A stretch of DNA of 64,000 nucleotides, from positions 2,903,001 through 2,967,000 of the forward strand of contig JBBBDQ010000347.1 of assembly GCA_037127315.1 (NCBI GenBank), written 5' to 3'. Position numbers and translations under genes: made by a program. Positions within the stretch are counted from its first letter, which is position 1. Each line of letters begins with the position of its first letter. This DNA is from Ascarosepion bandense. Taxonomy: Eukaryota > Mollusca > Cephalopoda > Sepiida > Sepiidae. Positions 11,626 through 22,857 of the stretch are shown here, one piece after another. Under the pieces are notes generated by a model. It did not search any database, was not told the DNA's origin, and was given only the letters and a program-made list of their open reading frames with translations.

Positions 11626-12273
11626 CATGGAAAAAATTTAACTATGAAATTTAATTTCAAATATACCGCGATATATTTACGGTACCAAAAGAATTGTACA
11701 TCATAATTTTAATAGAGTTTGAAAAAATAACTACTATTACTATTATTTAAAAATTAATGCTAATTAAAAATATTGTTAGAATAATTAAAAATACTAAAAT
11801 TAAAAATATAAATATAGAAACAGGAAAAATTTGTTAAACTTAACAGAAGGGGGACATACACAAAAAGAAGGAATAAAAAAAAAGGAGAAATCACGATAAA
11901 ACGGGTTTTAAAATAATAAAAAAATTAAAAAAACGCTGATCCAAACCGACGTATATAATTCATTTTTAGAAATGTTACAAGGGATTTTTACCATTAAATT
12001 AAAATATACCGATTATAGGGAATATTTATGGTGAAACATAAATCATATATCCTAATATAAATTGCATTATAACCACTATTAGTAAATTATTATAGCGATA
12101 GTTAAAATAATACCTCCCAATAAGAAAATATAATTTATTAATATACAACTTTAAAAATTATCTAAAATACCAGCAATACTAATAATAGATAATAATAATA
12201 TAAAAAATATGAATAATAACAAATAAAACAATAAAGAGATAACAAATATATGTATACATACATATATACACAT

Positions 12274-12315
<42 letters not shown>

Positions 12316-12424
12316 TTATGTGTGTATTTACATACATACGCATTTATATATACATGTATGTATCAAACAAAATTTCTCTCAGACGTAATGATAATTATAA
12401 TAAAAATAATAAAACTACTACTAC

Positions 12425-12477
<53 letters not shown>

Positions 12478-12608
12478 TTCATTCTATCACAAAAGAAAAT
12501 AAAAGAAATTACACAAATCTATAAATATAATAATTATAAACAAATGAAAATAAAAGTAAAAATAAATATAATAAGCTTTATCTGTAAACTAATATTAACC
12601 TGACGTGG
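11625..12608. repeat. Diverged tandem duplication, unit 1
   Basis: First copy of a ~0.9-1 kb AT-rich unit. Landmarks shared with unit 2 are aaatttaac.atgaaatt at ~11635, tttgaaaaaataactact at ~11717, aaattaaaatataccgatt at ~11996, and cctaatataaattgcattataacca at ~12050. A CA/TA microsatellite lies at ~12270-12315 and an AAT array at 12422-12478. No coding frame. Confidence 0.75.
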
Positions 12609-13470
12609 AAAAAACTGTAATATGATTTTAACATATATGTCAAATTTAACATTGAAATTCAATTTAAAATATAATGGGATATATCTACGGTACAAGACTA
12701 AAGTGTGCAACATAATTTCAATACAATTTGAAAAAATAACTACTCTTACTAGTATCCCAAAATACCCTATTAATTTTTTTAAAAATTCGTTAAAATTATT
12801 AAATCATTAAAAAATGAAATGTTAGAAAGATAGATATAAAAAGAGGAAGGGGAGAAAATAAAAAGATAGAGATAAAAATTAGAACGATATAGAAAAGAAT
12901 TTAATTAAAATAACTTAAAATATACTTCACATATCAAAACAACGTCTATTACATTAATATTCATTCTTAGAAGCACGATTTGGGATTTCCACTTAAATTA
13001 AAATATACCGATTCCAGGGTATATTAGCGATAAAAAGTAAATCATAAATCATGTATCCTAATATGAATTACAATATAACCATTAGTAGTAATTTATTTAG
13101 AATAAAGTTACGATAATAATTTCTAGTAAGAAAAACTAAATACAACATTAAAATATAACTAAAAGCCCTTTAAATACACATAATAATACTAATAATAGAC
13201 AACAATAATATAATAATAAAAAATTTTAATAATAGAAAATAGAAATTCGTAATAATATATATATATATATATATAGGTGTGTGTGTGTGTGCGTGTTTAT
13301 GAAACAAATTTCTATCAAACCTTAATAATAATAATAATGATAGTAATAATAATAATACTCATTCTATAAAAAACGAGGAAAAAAGAAACATAAAAAATAC
13401 CTATATATATAATAATTATAAAAATAAAAATAAAAAACACAAAAAAATTTTAAAAATTAAAAATTAAAAA
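12609..13470. repeat. Diverged tandem duplication, unit 2
   Basis: Second copy, with the same landmarks in the same order: ~12640, ~12726, ~13000 and ~13060. A TA/TG microsatellite lies at ~13255-13290 and a short AAT array at ~13323-13355. By eye the identity is roughly three quarters, so the duplication is old. The microsatellites occupy equivalent positions but differ in motif and length. Confidence 0.75.
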
Positions 13471-13609
13471 TTAAAAAAACAAAACTACCTTTGCTGTAGA
13501 AAGATATTAACAGCACATTCCAGAATTGTTTTTAAATAAACATTTTTAAAAAATGAAATTAATGTAAATTAATATGATTTACACTAATTCAAATCACAAT
13601 CAGGATTTA

Positions 13610-14678
13610 TCTATACTATTTTAAATTTATTTTTGTGTCTGCATTTAAATATTAATTCATTCCGCTGATTTAGTAATTCCTTAGGATTATTATATTTTAT
13701 AATCATTAACTTCTCCTCTAGGCATCAATTGCACCTATCCCTGAAACTGTTGGGCGTATTGGCGTATTTCACAATCCTCCGTCTTTAATATTCCAGTATT
13801 GCTTAGATAGGGCAGTGTGATGTTTCAAAGAGGCATTGGAGAAAGATTGTCTGTAGATGTATAGTCTCTGCTTCTAACTACCTGCAGATATCCCTATATA
13901 AAATCTTTAATTATTGGGGTCCTTTGCTGGACAAATAGTGGCTTCATAGATAGCTTTTTCGGAATTACACCTGCCATCAATTGGAAAATTTGTCTTACAA
14001 GAAGGCTTGTCTACCGAAGGTTGATAAAGAAGTATCTAAGTAATTTGTTATTATGTGAATTATGTGTTTAGCATGTTTTTTGTAGTAAATAACTACTTTT
14101 AAGAATTTTTCTATTGAAAAATTTATTCAGGGGTGGTGTTGGTGGAAGTGTTTGCTAACAAGATTTAAAAGTATTTACCTATGTTTACATTGGATAACTT
14201 GCAGAAAGGAGGGTTGAACCATATTATTTTGCTTTTTCTAATTTTACTTTTTGTTTCTAGTTTTTTCTTTCAATTTTTCTTCGGATAATATTTCATCTTT
14301 AAAATCACTCTTCTTTGGGGCTTCATTGTATATTGTTTTATTCTCATCGAATATTTTCGAATTAGAAGATAATTTATTAACTCTAATTTTGACTGTTTGG
14401 GATATTTGCTTTATGATAGATTTAGGGTTAACATTAATATAGATTGATTACTTTTTTGATATGGTTTAAGTGTATTTTTTGATAGGTTAAAGCTAATATC
14501 TAAAAAATTAACGATCCTGAGATTAGATGAAATTTCGATTCTGAAGCCTAGCATTTTAAAAGCTCTAATAACATTTTTAGAAATTATTGATGTCAGGGGA
14601 CCGTTACAGTCAGGGATGTATATAAGACCATCGTCCCGGTAGATACCTACTTGATTGGGCTCAGCAATACTACACCGA

Positions 14679-14722
<44 letters not shown>

Positions 14723-14915
14723 TCCAAACAGATCCGCGGTTTGAGCTGAATCATAAGCCCCCTTTGGGATATTAAAATTATTGCTAATATTATTAATCCA
14801 GGTAGAGTCATTATATACTCGTAGAGATTCTCTAGAAACTTACAATAATATCCATTTCTCTATTGGAAATATCTGTATATAGATAAATCACACCCAGTAT
14901 GATGAAATCTTAACG
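13610..14915 (-). mobile_element. Penelope-like element PLE-2 (RT and endonuclease region), degenerate
   Basis: Minus strand, running from high to low coordinates. It begins with YTDISNREMDIIVSF (~14880) and a W-NN-NIPKGAYDSAQTADLFG block (~14800-14725). The active-site box GIYRDDGLIYI follows (~14660-14630), then NLRIVNFLDISFNLSKN (~14510-14470). A W/VQPSF-like segment is near 14215, and a C-terminal CLEEKLMIIKY...RNEFLMKCRHKNKF block sits at ~13725-13635. This order matches a PLE with a C-terminal GIY-YIG endonuclease, although the GIY-YIG core itself is frameshifted here. A 39-bp (TA)n tract lies in frame between DLFG and the RDD box. Confidence 0.75.
14681..14719. repeat. (TA)n inside the PLE-2 RT frame
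   Basis: About 20 TA units. It interrupts the RT between two conserved blocks but keeps the local frame open as alternating Ile-Tyr codons. Confidence 0.95.
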
Positions 14916-15045
14916 GATAAAACTCATCACAAGTAATTTTTTTCATTATATATATATTTATATATATATAGGGAGTCTTTGAAGTCCATGTCTCTCACAT
15001 ATAGAAATAATGTTATACGTTGCACACAGACTTTATAGACACCTG

Positions 15046-15048
<3 letters not shown>

Positions 15049-15135
<87 letters not shown>
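15049..15135. repeat. (CA)n(TA)n compound microsatellite
   Basis: About 29 CA units followed by ~14 TA units. Confidence 0.95.
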
Positions 15136-15137
<2 letters not shown>

Positions 15138-15265
15138 TTACTTAGTTTTTGGTCATTTGTATTAAAAAGTGTTCAATACAATTAAATTTGCAAATTGCCT
15201 GAAGACACCACTCATGATAAAAACCTACGTCGCGTAATAACCAGTTTACAAATGAAAATATTAAA
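15136..15265 (-). repeat. Dispersed repeat F, copy 1
   Basis: Contains the family landmarks ttggtcatttgtattaaaaagtgt, attgcctgaagacacca, and aacctacgtcgcgtaataac. The same blocks recur at 61210-61385 (opposite orientation) and 61495-61570. It has no coding capacity. Confidence 0.6.
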
Positions 15266-15426
15266 AATTCATTAAAGATTGAGACACTATATACATTATT
15301 CGGACAATTGTTTCTCCTAAGGGACGCAGTTTGGAATTCTACCAGAGGAGACATATTTTCGTAAGATTTCTCGATTATCTAGGTCGGTAAATATAAATAC
15401 ATATACTGTTTATATATCTATATATG

Positions 15427-15429
<3 letters not shown>

Positions 15430-15502
<73 letters not shown>
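15430..15502. repeat. (TA)n(TG)n compound microsatellite
   Basis: (TA)~21 then (TG)~15, ending exactly at the left arm of the inverted repeat that begins at 15503. Confidence 0.95.
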
Positions 15503-15504
<2 letters not shown>

Positions 15505-15966
15505 AGATTAAATAAATTGTAAATATTGTGTCTGCTTATTTTTAATAAAGTCCTTTCATGCACACGGACAATCTTTCGTGTATTATAATTAAAAGATGTC
15601 AGAAATGAGCTATAACATTGACAGATGTTATTATCAAAATTCCATTTTGAATAATCTTCACGTTCTAATGAGCGCGAAGCAATTTTTCACCCGTTATATT
15701 TCAAGAAGAAAAAGAAATTTTCAGTAATTTTTAGCAACACAGTCTTGCGATTATTTTTTAGTAGCATAACTCATACCTCTGAAGATGATCTCGGAAGGAG
15801 ATTGAAAGTACTTAAATACATTGAGAAATGAATGATAATAATATCTGTCAACACTGCAGCTCATTTCTGATATATTTCTATTATAATACGCAAAAGATTA
15901 TCCGTGAGTATGAACGGATTTTATTAAAAATAAGCAGACACAATGTTTGCAATTTGTTTAATCTGA
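15503..15966. mobile_element. Long inverted-repeat element with ~132-bp arms
   Basis: The left arm (15503-15634) and right arm (15835-15966) are reverse complements at roughly four fifths identity, with a ~200-bp spacer. Both arms start at a TCAGATTAAA-like terminus. The spacer holds CTGAAGA (15778-15784), then a 5-6 bp stem, then GAAA (15804-15807), a layout reminiscent of a hammerhead core. It may be a fold-back/MITE element or an inverted dimer of a ribozyme-bearing unit. Confidence 0.65.
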
Positions 15967-15988
15967 CATGTCTAAAAGAAAATTTGCT

Positions 15989-15990
<2 letters not shown>

Positions 15991-16027
<37 letters not shown>
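15991..16027. repeat. (TA)n microsatellite
   Basis: About 18 TA units just beyond the right arm of the inverted repeat. Confidence 0.95.
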
Positions 16028-16028
<1 letters not shown>

Positions 16029-16029
16029 C

Positions 16030-16868
16030 AACAGAGTATCTACTTAAATAGGGGCATCTATTAAAAACAATGTTTAAACAAATAAATTAAAAATACTCTA
16101 TATATAAAGAGTTACAATTTCGGTATTTAAAACATATGTGAATTAGATTTTAATCTCAACTAAAAGGGAGGATTAATGTCTGATATATTTAGCATTTACT
16201 GATGCAAATGTGTAATGTATCTAAAAAAGAGAAAATACTTATTATAGTCCTAATCTTGCAACTGAAAAAGTTGTTTTCTCTTTTTGAATTTTAGTATTCA
16301 ATTTTATTGAGCTCTATTTTCATTTATCATTTACTAATCTTTAGTAATTTTAGTGAAGCATGTTTTGATTTTTAACGGCATATCAACATCTTATGAGTCA
16401 TTTAATAATAAAATTTAATTTTGTTGAAGCTTGGAAGTAATAAAAATATATGCTGTTCTGCTTTCACAGTTGAATACATGGTAGATAATACTCTGCTTTT
16501 GGGCATATGCATGTTTGTGCGGATATAATTATTACAGGCGGTGATGTGTGTGTTTTATGTTGTGGTATTTTTATATTTTGGAATGCAGTTCCATTCAAGA
16601 AATTCCAAGACACTATATAGATTAGTGCTATAAATATTTTATCATGTCGTTTGTTTGAGTGATTTTTAGTGATATATAAACCTCTATGGGTTATTTAATG
16701 CCGAAACCTAAACATTTTGTACTGAATATTTTGGCTTCAATTCATTCTGCTATAAATTGATATTGTTGACAAATTTGTTTATAAAAAAATTTGTTCCGGT
16801 ATTTTTACTATAAAAATATATTTATATACTTTCATAGGTTTTTTTCTTTTGTGAAGTTGGCATTATTC
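16030..16868. other. No gene seen; two copies of a short dispersed motif
   Basis: AT-rich DNA. At 16364-16420 and 16650-16710 there are copies of a ~55-bp motif (gatttttaacggcatatc ... gggttatttaatgcc) that also occurs at 20930-20985 and 32590-32655. The origin is unknown; it may be a conserved end of an old LINE or SINE. Confidence 0.5.
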
Positions 16869-17211
16869 GTCTATAAATGCCCAAGGTTCACCACGTCACA
16901 CACCAGCTAAGACAAAATTTTGTATCAAATGCCCCTGCATGCTGGGGCTATGGTAAATTTTAATGCTTTGCCCGAGTCTTCGCGCACATGTATCCCCCGT
17001 TAAGCCTGACCGTATGTCTCATCTAGTAAAGTGGGGTACATAAGGATATAACCAGGCGGCGTTATGCCAAAGACCAGCTAATAAAAGCTATGTACCCAAT
17101 CCCTGTGCATTTGTTGGATGGATAAATTTTGACCGTTCATCCAAATATACGTCCTCGGGTCCCCACGTTTAATAACTAAACGTGTGTCGCATCCTAACAC
17201 AGTAGATTTTT
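16869..17211 (+). repeat. Module-X satellite, left block (two units)
   Basis: Two imperfect ~175-bp units. Shared landmarks are cacaccagctaa, ggtaaattttaatgctttgcccgag, a CCCCGTTAA or CCACGTTTAA segment, and atgtctcat/gtgtcgcat. The same module recurs at 18085-18660 and, with hairpins, at 52.4 and 54 kb. Confidence 0.6.
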
Positions 17212-18072
17212 TGTAAGTGCGTGAGTGTAGTGAACAAAACAAGATCTAGATTTAAAATTCAAATGTTAAACATTAATTTTATTAGAAATAAACGAATTTT
17301 CTCGAATTTACAAAACCTTGCTTAGCAAAAGCGAATCCAGAACAAAACTCGTGAAATTTCACATCTTGATGCAAAATATTTTTCGGCCAATAGAAAACTA
17401 GAAAACATCTAAAAACAAAATTCAAATAATCTTCAATTATCAGAAACAAATTATTTTACGGACCCTTTTCGCGACCTGACGTGAAGTTTGTTTGTCGTCC
17501 AATGGAAAGCCCAGAATCACATCCGGGAGTGAATTCCCAACTAACCTTTTCTAGCCCCACAAACGAAATAAAAGACGGATCGAATTCGACTGTTGTCAAA
17601 GAGGAAGAAGACGAGCGTAATTAAAACTTTCTTTGACAAACGTCACGCAACCGTCATTATTACTTCTTTCTTTCTCTCTGGCCTCCTACCTCCTTATCTT
17701 TCACCCGTCTACCTTTCCTTATACTTGATAACCGCGCAGAACCCTTTAAAACTGAGCAAGTATTTTAAAGACACTCCTACCCAACTATATCGCTCATACA
17801 CACACACACACAAAGTTTTTACTATGAAATCTTAATACTCTTAACGTCTTAATATTGTTTCTCATTGAACCTCAAAATTTACCAATTAATGTTATTCTTT
17901 TCTATGAATAAATTTCTGTTTAGATACACAAAAGGTATATTTTATTTTTTCAAGAATCCACCTGCTGATAACCTTCTGATAATTCTGAATAAACCCTAAT
18001 TTTTTGGGGAGTGTCGGCTGTGTCTGGGAATTGACCTTTTACGAAACATTGCTAACCATTCCTACAGCTACA
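17212..18072 (+). mobile_element. Candidate LTR (861 bp) with primer-binding-like site
   Basis: The segment begins TGTA and ends TACA (18069-18072). It is followed after one base by TGGTGACCC (18074-18082), which resembles the primer-binding site of many gypsy-type LTR elements. A polyadenylation-like AATAAA is near 17989. It is bordered on both sides by module-X satellite units. No internal pol region follows, so it would be a truncated or solo LTR. This is inference from end motifs; no second LTR is seen in the window. Confidence 0.4.
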
Positions 18073-18084
18073 GTGGTGACCCTC

Positions 18085-18660
18085 TTCTCTACATGCGCAA
18101 TTATACAAACGTCATAACGCCACAAACTAGCAAAACAAGCTTTGTACTCAGTCCCAGCGTATTCGGCGGCTGGGTAAATTTGCCCCTTTGCCCGAGTGTT
18201 TTCGCACGAGTTTCCCACGTTAAATAAATGAACATATGTCGCACCTCGCCTAAATGAGGTAGGAGAATGGATAAGTACCCAAGCGTTCTACGTCACAGAC
18301 AAGTTAGTACCCGAACCCGGGTATCAGGAGACTACGTATATTTTTTCTCTTTGGCTCGATTGCACGCGCTCAGGCCCCAAAGTTACATAACTGATGTTTT
18401 ATCGAATCTTTCTCCAGTATTAGGGCATGGGTAAATATTTAATCGTTTCCGCACCAATGACTACCTAAAACGAGCTTAATTTACCCATGCCACAGATAGG
18501 TGGGGCATGGCTAAATTTTGATACTTACTCCGAGTGTACGCGCTATTTTACCCATGTTAAATAACTGACCGTATGTCGAACCCCTCCTCAGTTAGGGTTA
18601 GGTGCATAGATAAATACCAAAATCTTCCGCGGCCGGGATGACCAGGATCAAATTTTAGTG
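18085..18660 (+). repeat. Module-X satellite, right block (about three units)
   Basis: Three degenerate units with repeated landmarks: tttgcccgagtgttttcgcac, cccacgttaaataaatga, atgtcgcacctcgcc, and ggataagtacc. Unit spacing is about 170-200 bp. GC content is visibly higher than the surroundings. Confidence 0.6.
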
Positions 18661-18864
18661 TCTTTTACAGTATCAGCAGCAGACAGCCAGAACTAATAAG
18701 TTCCAGCTAATTAGCCATGATCATCACTCCAGACATCTCAAGTAAGTCACCAGATCCTGTCATACCAGACATCTCTAGTAGCCTTGCAACGCCTATAGGC
18801 TTCCAGCTCCACTCATTCTTGGCAACGATATGCAATAAACTTTTTTTCAGAACAACGCTCATCG

Positions 18865-19500
18865 GCAACTAAAATAAAGACCATCATTTTCCAAGACTTT
18901 CTGTCATCGATTTGCAAGCTTTCGGATCTGGTCAAAGTACTTTTCAGTCGGTTTCGAATCAAAGAATTCTTGACACACTTCATCAAACGAGTCGAATCGG
19001 CGGCCCTTCAGAAAGTGTTGCATTGAGCGGAAAAGGCGTAATCAGTCAAGACTATAGGCTGGATGTGGCAGAACCTCAACGCTGTCCAGCATTTCAAGCT
19101 TGTCTTTGGTCTTCCTGGCGGTCTGTGGTTTAGCATTGTCCTGCTGAATCAAAGCGCACTTTCGGTTGATCAGAGCCGGGTACTTTTGCATCAACATTTT
19201 GTAGACTCGCTCAAGTTGGTGACAGTAAAGTTCGCACTGATGGCACGACCATTCGGAACCAACTCAAAATGCACGATTCATTCAAAGTTCCACCAAACGC
19301 ACAACATGACTTTTTGCCGTATAGATCTTATTTGGGAACCGATGGTGTCTCTTGCCCTTTCTGAACCCATCGCTTGTCTCGATTGTGCTGGACCAGATAA
19401 ATCCATTTCGCAAGTGTTTACGAACTTTTGGGACAACCTAATAATGTAGTTTTCAGAGTTATGACTAGTGCACCCTAACATTATATTTCTTTATTTATTT
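18865..19500 (-). mobile_element. mariner-family transposase relic 1
   Basis: The minus strand encodes the central and C-terminal parts of a mariner transposase in one nearly continuous frame with a few stops. It reads KVMLCVWWNFE (~19310-19280), HFELVPNGRAI, then QQDNAKPQTARKTKDKL (~19150-19100; this D is the second catalytic acidic residue). After that come VEVLPHPAYSLD (~19085-19050), LFRSMQHFLKGRRFDSFDEV (~19040-18975), and a GLYF terminus near 18870. The usual APSDY segment carrying the third catalytic Asp is replaced by a stop after YSLD. The N-terminal HTH region and terminal inverted repeats were not found. Confidence 0.85.
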
Positions 19501-19940
19501 CCCTTAAGCAAAATAAACTAAGAATTCTTTCAAGATGTTCTTTGGTTTGTTACTGTCTTCCGTCATTCCATATCTGGTTGTGGGACAATATACCACATGC
19601 AACAAGATCTCATTATGTTAGTTTGAATGGCTAGATGTAACCATAAGTTCTATGCTATTTCTTGTATCTCACTTCTCGCTTGTGGTAATCTTTTCTGGCT
19701 TCGTACTTTCCATTCAACTTTGATCTTCAAAAGTGTAAATTCATTGTCAATCGTTACCTTCTATTTTCTTAATTATTGTTCCTTTATTGTCCTCTCGACT
19801 TAATAGTATATTTTTGCTTATTCTCGAACGTTAAGTAAACCCTTGCGTCTTATTGGCTTTATTGCATTAATTATTGTTCAAATGATAAAAAAATCCATCA
19901 AGATTTTTTATCTCCAATTTGAATCGTGAGCTCTTCTTTT
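19500..19940. other. No gene seen
   Basis: Unassigned AT-rich DNA between the mariner relic and LINE-B relic 2. Confidence 0.5.
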
Positions 19941-19944
19941 TAAC

Positions 19945-20490
19945 CAAGTTAGAAACTGCAAAGTATGCTATTTTTGGTAACAGGATTACAACACTACGCC
20001 TCCTTGGCCTTACACTCTCGGCGGACCTCAAATGGAATGACTATATCGAATCCATTGCCAAATCCGCCGCTATGAAAATCGGTTCTCTGTGCAGGGCCTG
20101 GAAGTTTTTTCTCGTCTGAATCTATCCTGCACATATATAAATCTACCATCCGCCTGTGTATTGAATACTGCTGCCACATCTGGTCAGGTGCCTCTGCTAC
20201 TCTCCTTGGGTTTCTTGACAACGGAGAATCTCTAACGGAGAATCGATACTGACTTGGCAAACCGGCTGCAACCACTCTCCCACCTGCGTGACGTGTCTTC
20301 CCTGTGCCTCTTCTATGAATACTTTCACGGCTTCTACTCCGATGAACTCAGATCATTGGTGCCGCCTAGGTACGAATTTACACGAGATACTAGAATAGCA
20401 ACTCACCACTTTCCCCTCTATGTAACCCCCTGCGCAATAGTGGCAGTGAAATGCCTTGCTCGGGGTGAAACGATTATAAAAAAAAAAATT
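19945..20490 (+). mobile_element. LINE-B relic 2 with internal deletion
   Basis: The frame at 19945-20110 reads LRLLGLTLSADLKWNDYIES-IAKSAAMK, a post-catalytic segment of a jockey/CR1 RT. A frameshifted YHIWSGASA-like stretch follows. The frame at 20270-20400 reads LSHLRDVSSLCLFYEYFHGF ... SLVPPRYEFTRDTRIATHH. From there it jumps straight to the 3' UTR (PLYVTPCAIVAVKCLARGET), omitting the FFSRTSRLWNSLP block. The deletion is about 250-300 bp relative to relic 6. The end is the family 3' terminus plus an A-run at ~20478. Confidence 0.85.
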
Positions 20491-21105
20491 GTTCATGTGT
20501 TTATTGTTGTATAGTTGATAAAAAAGACTTATATTTAGAACAACGAACTTATGTTCTCAGATATTTTGATGGATATAATCAGACTTTAAATTATAATATT
20601 CGCCATCTTGGAAATCTTTTACTGAATCTCGTACATTTTGGCTTTCCAAATATAGCGGACAACACATGGGAACCGGCTGACAATGCACTCTACTTATTAA
20701 TTTTATATAGTAGCAAAAACCAGTCTGTAAAATAACAACAGCGACATAGTAGTAATAATTCTAAATTATTATTCTCGTACCAACGAGATACAAATACAAA
20801 AATACACTCGGACTCTGGCCACTCATATTTTATTTAACACCAGAAAACGTAACTTATTTTGAAGTTCGGCATTATATAATGAAACGTTCCATTTCTATTT
20901 TACGTAGTCTAGGAGAATTGACCGAATTCTTTGATTTTTACGGCTTATCGATATTGTTTAGGTTATTTAATGCCAGAAAATATTTTTAATTGCGTAAGAA
21001 TTTTTTCTTACGGTAATAAATATTTAGTTATATAAATATTATTAATCAACATACAATTTTGGGAGAATAGATGGATTCGTACCTTTCGAATAGGTTTTAC
21101 GCGTA
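20491..21105. other. No gene seen; one short dispersed motif
   Basis: AT-rich. The motif described at 16.4 kb recurs at 20930-20985 (ttgatttttacggcttatcg ... ggttatttaatgcc). Confidence 0.45.
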
Positions 21106-21107
21106 AA

Positions 21108-21270
21108 TGAGGTGCAATGAATATCGCCTCGGAACGAGAAATCGGAGAGTCGCGTTCGACTTCCGGTTGAATTTGTTGCGTTCACTTACGAGCAAATACC
21201 GTTCGGAAATGTAATAATCCATCACTTTCCTCCAGCTATGAGTTAAATAACAGGACGGATTAGGTTTAAT
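21108..21270 (+). mobile_element. SINE-1, copy 2 (3'-truncated)
   Basis: The tRNA-like head is present (gaatatcgcctcggaacgag, CGTTCGACTTCC as the B-box region at ~21144). The body stops after acggattaggt, so the inner core and 3' end are missing. Confidence 0.75.
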
Positions 21271-21551
21271 TCATTCTGTCAATTTCCTAGAGTGAGATGT
21301 AAGTTCCACTCAAGAAGTTTATTTCCACGAACTGCTGCCTCGTAGAATTGAATCCGAAGAGGCTGCTTTTATCGATCACTATAATCTTAATCTGTTCATA
21401 TCTAGGGTTATCCATTTTTGTTTTTTTGCTTTTTTCGCATATATCTGCATAATATAATATGTTCTCTGCAACCCTCTACCTAGAGTGACCCCAGGTCCTT
21501 TTACTGGGTATCACTGTAAACAAAAATATATATATGGGCATATAAAAGATG

Positions 21552-21835
21552 TCAGTCAGTTAGGTGCCATACGTGATACACGCTTGAGCGATCATGTTTC
21601 GAAAGAGACATGACTGACTGGGCAAAAGATTATTCCGAGGTAGGTTGTTTTTACTTTCTGCGGTAGACTGGTTGGCAGCCAAGTCTATAGAACCCAGTTT
21701 GTCCTGTTATTTAATCCATAACTGTAAGGAAGAGACAGACTAATACCCTTCCCAACGGTATTTGGGCGTAAGTGTATAAATGCATAGAATTCAACTGGAA
21801 TTCGAACTCGGCTCCTCGATTTCTTTTTCCAAGCC
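21552..21835 (-). mobile_element. SINE-1, copy 3
   Basis: Reverse-oriented and near complete: 3' end at 21552, inner core at ~21668-21690, B-box region at ~21805. The A-box side is cut near 21835. Confidence 0.85.
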
Positions 21836-22857
21836 GAAAAATAACTAGGACTTGATTACAAATGAGAGCCAATAATATCGCAGATTTTTACTTGATTTGG
21901 CGACTGAAGATTGATATAATTTTTTTCATGCACATTGCTATTCTGCCGTTGTAAACTAGAGGGAGAGAGCAGGTTTTATACTGCGCCTTTAATCTGATCT
22001 ACAGAGAAAGCCTGATTTATGTCTTCTACTACTTTATTCATCCTACAAACTTATTTTTTGTGTTCGGTTTTTGGTAATTGTTCAATTAATTTGACTTGTG
22101 TCACAACTGATAAAACTTTTAACAAATATCCGAATTCCTGACAGACGTTCTTTTTTTCGTCTAAAGTAATCAACAGGCGGATTTATAGCTGAAAGTAATC
22201 AAACACGATTTATCACCAAATCACGTAACGGATATCTAACTTGTCTGCGCCTGAGAAAATAGAACTTCTTGGAAGACGTGCATCAGAAAAATGACGCTTA
22301 TTTGCACATTTTTTCCTACAGATAAAAACGATTAATGTATCACATACTTACGATAATACGTATGCTTATAAAGATATACAGAAGTAGGTCGTGGCTATGT
22401 TCACTTATTTGAAGAGAGAATGGTATGTATTTGTCTCGCATTCGTTTCATATATACATATATTCAACCTTGCTTAACGAATATCAAGCTCACACGTTCGC
22501 AAAGATTCCCTTCAGTATAGTAGTAAAGGTCTAAGTTTCTACCTTTTTCAGTCACAGAAACAACAGCGAAGCGGTCTTTGTTTACTCTTCAAATTTTTGT
22601 GAATTCATTTTCTTTTTTACGCCTTTTCACCTGTTCTCTTCCCATGAAACTGTTAATCCTACTAGTAGAATATCTTTGAAACAAACCAAGATACAATGTC
22701 AATGTGTGAGTCCATCTGAATGATGTTTACAAAAAATTGTACAGGTGCCATAAGATCAGCTAACACCCTCCAGTCGCGGGCTCCACTCAATAGCGTCATG
22801 TTGGGGTCTTCCGCACACGTCGTTAACCTTATTTGTGAAAACGGATCTCAGATTCTC
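21836..22857. other. No gene seen
   Basis: About 1 kb of lower-repeat DNA. The part at 22740-22860 has more balanced base composition (caccctccagtcgcgggctcc). No convincing frame, splice pattern or repeat match was seen. Confidence 0.45.
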
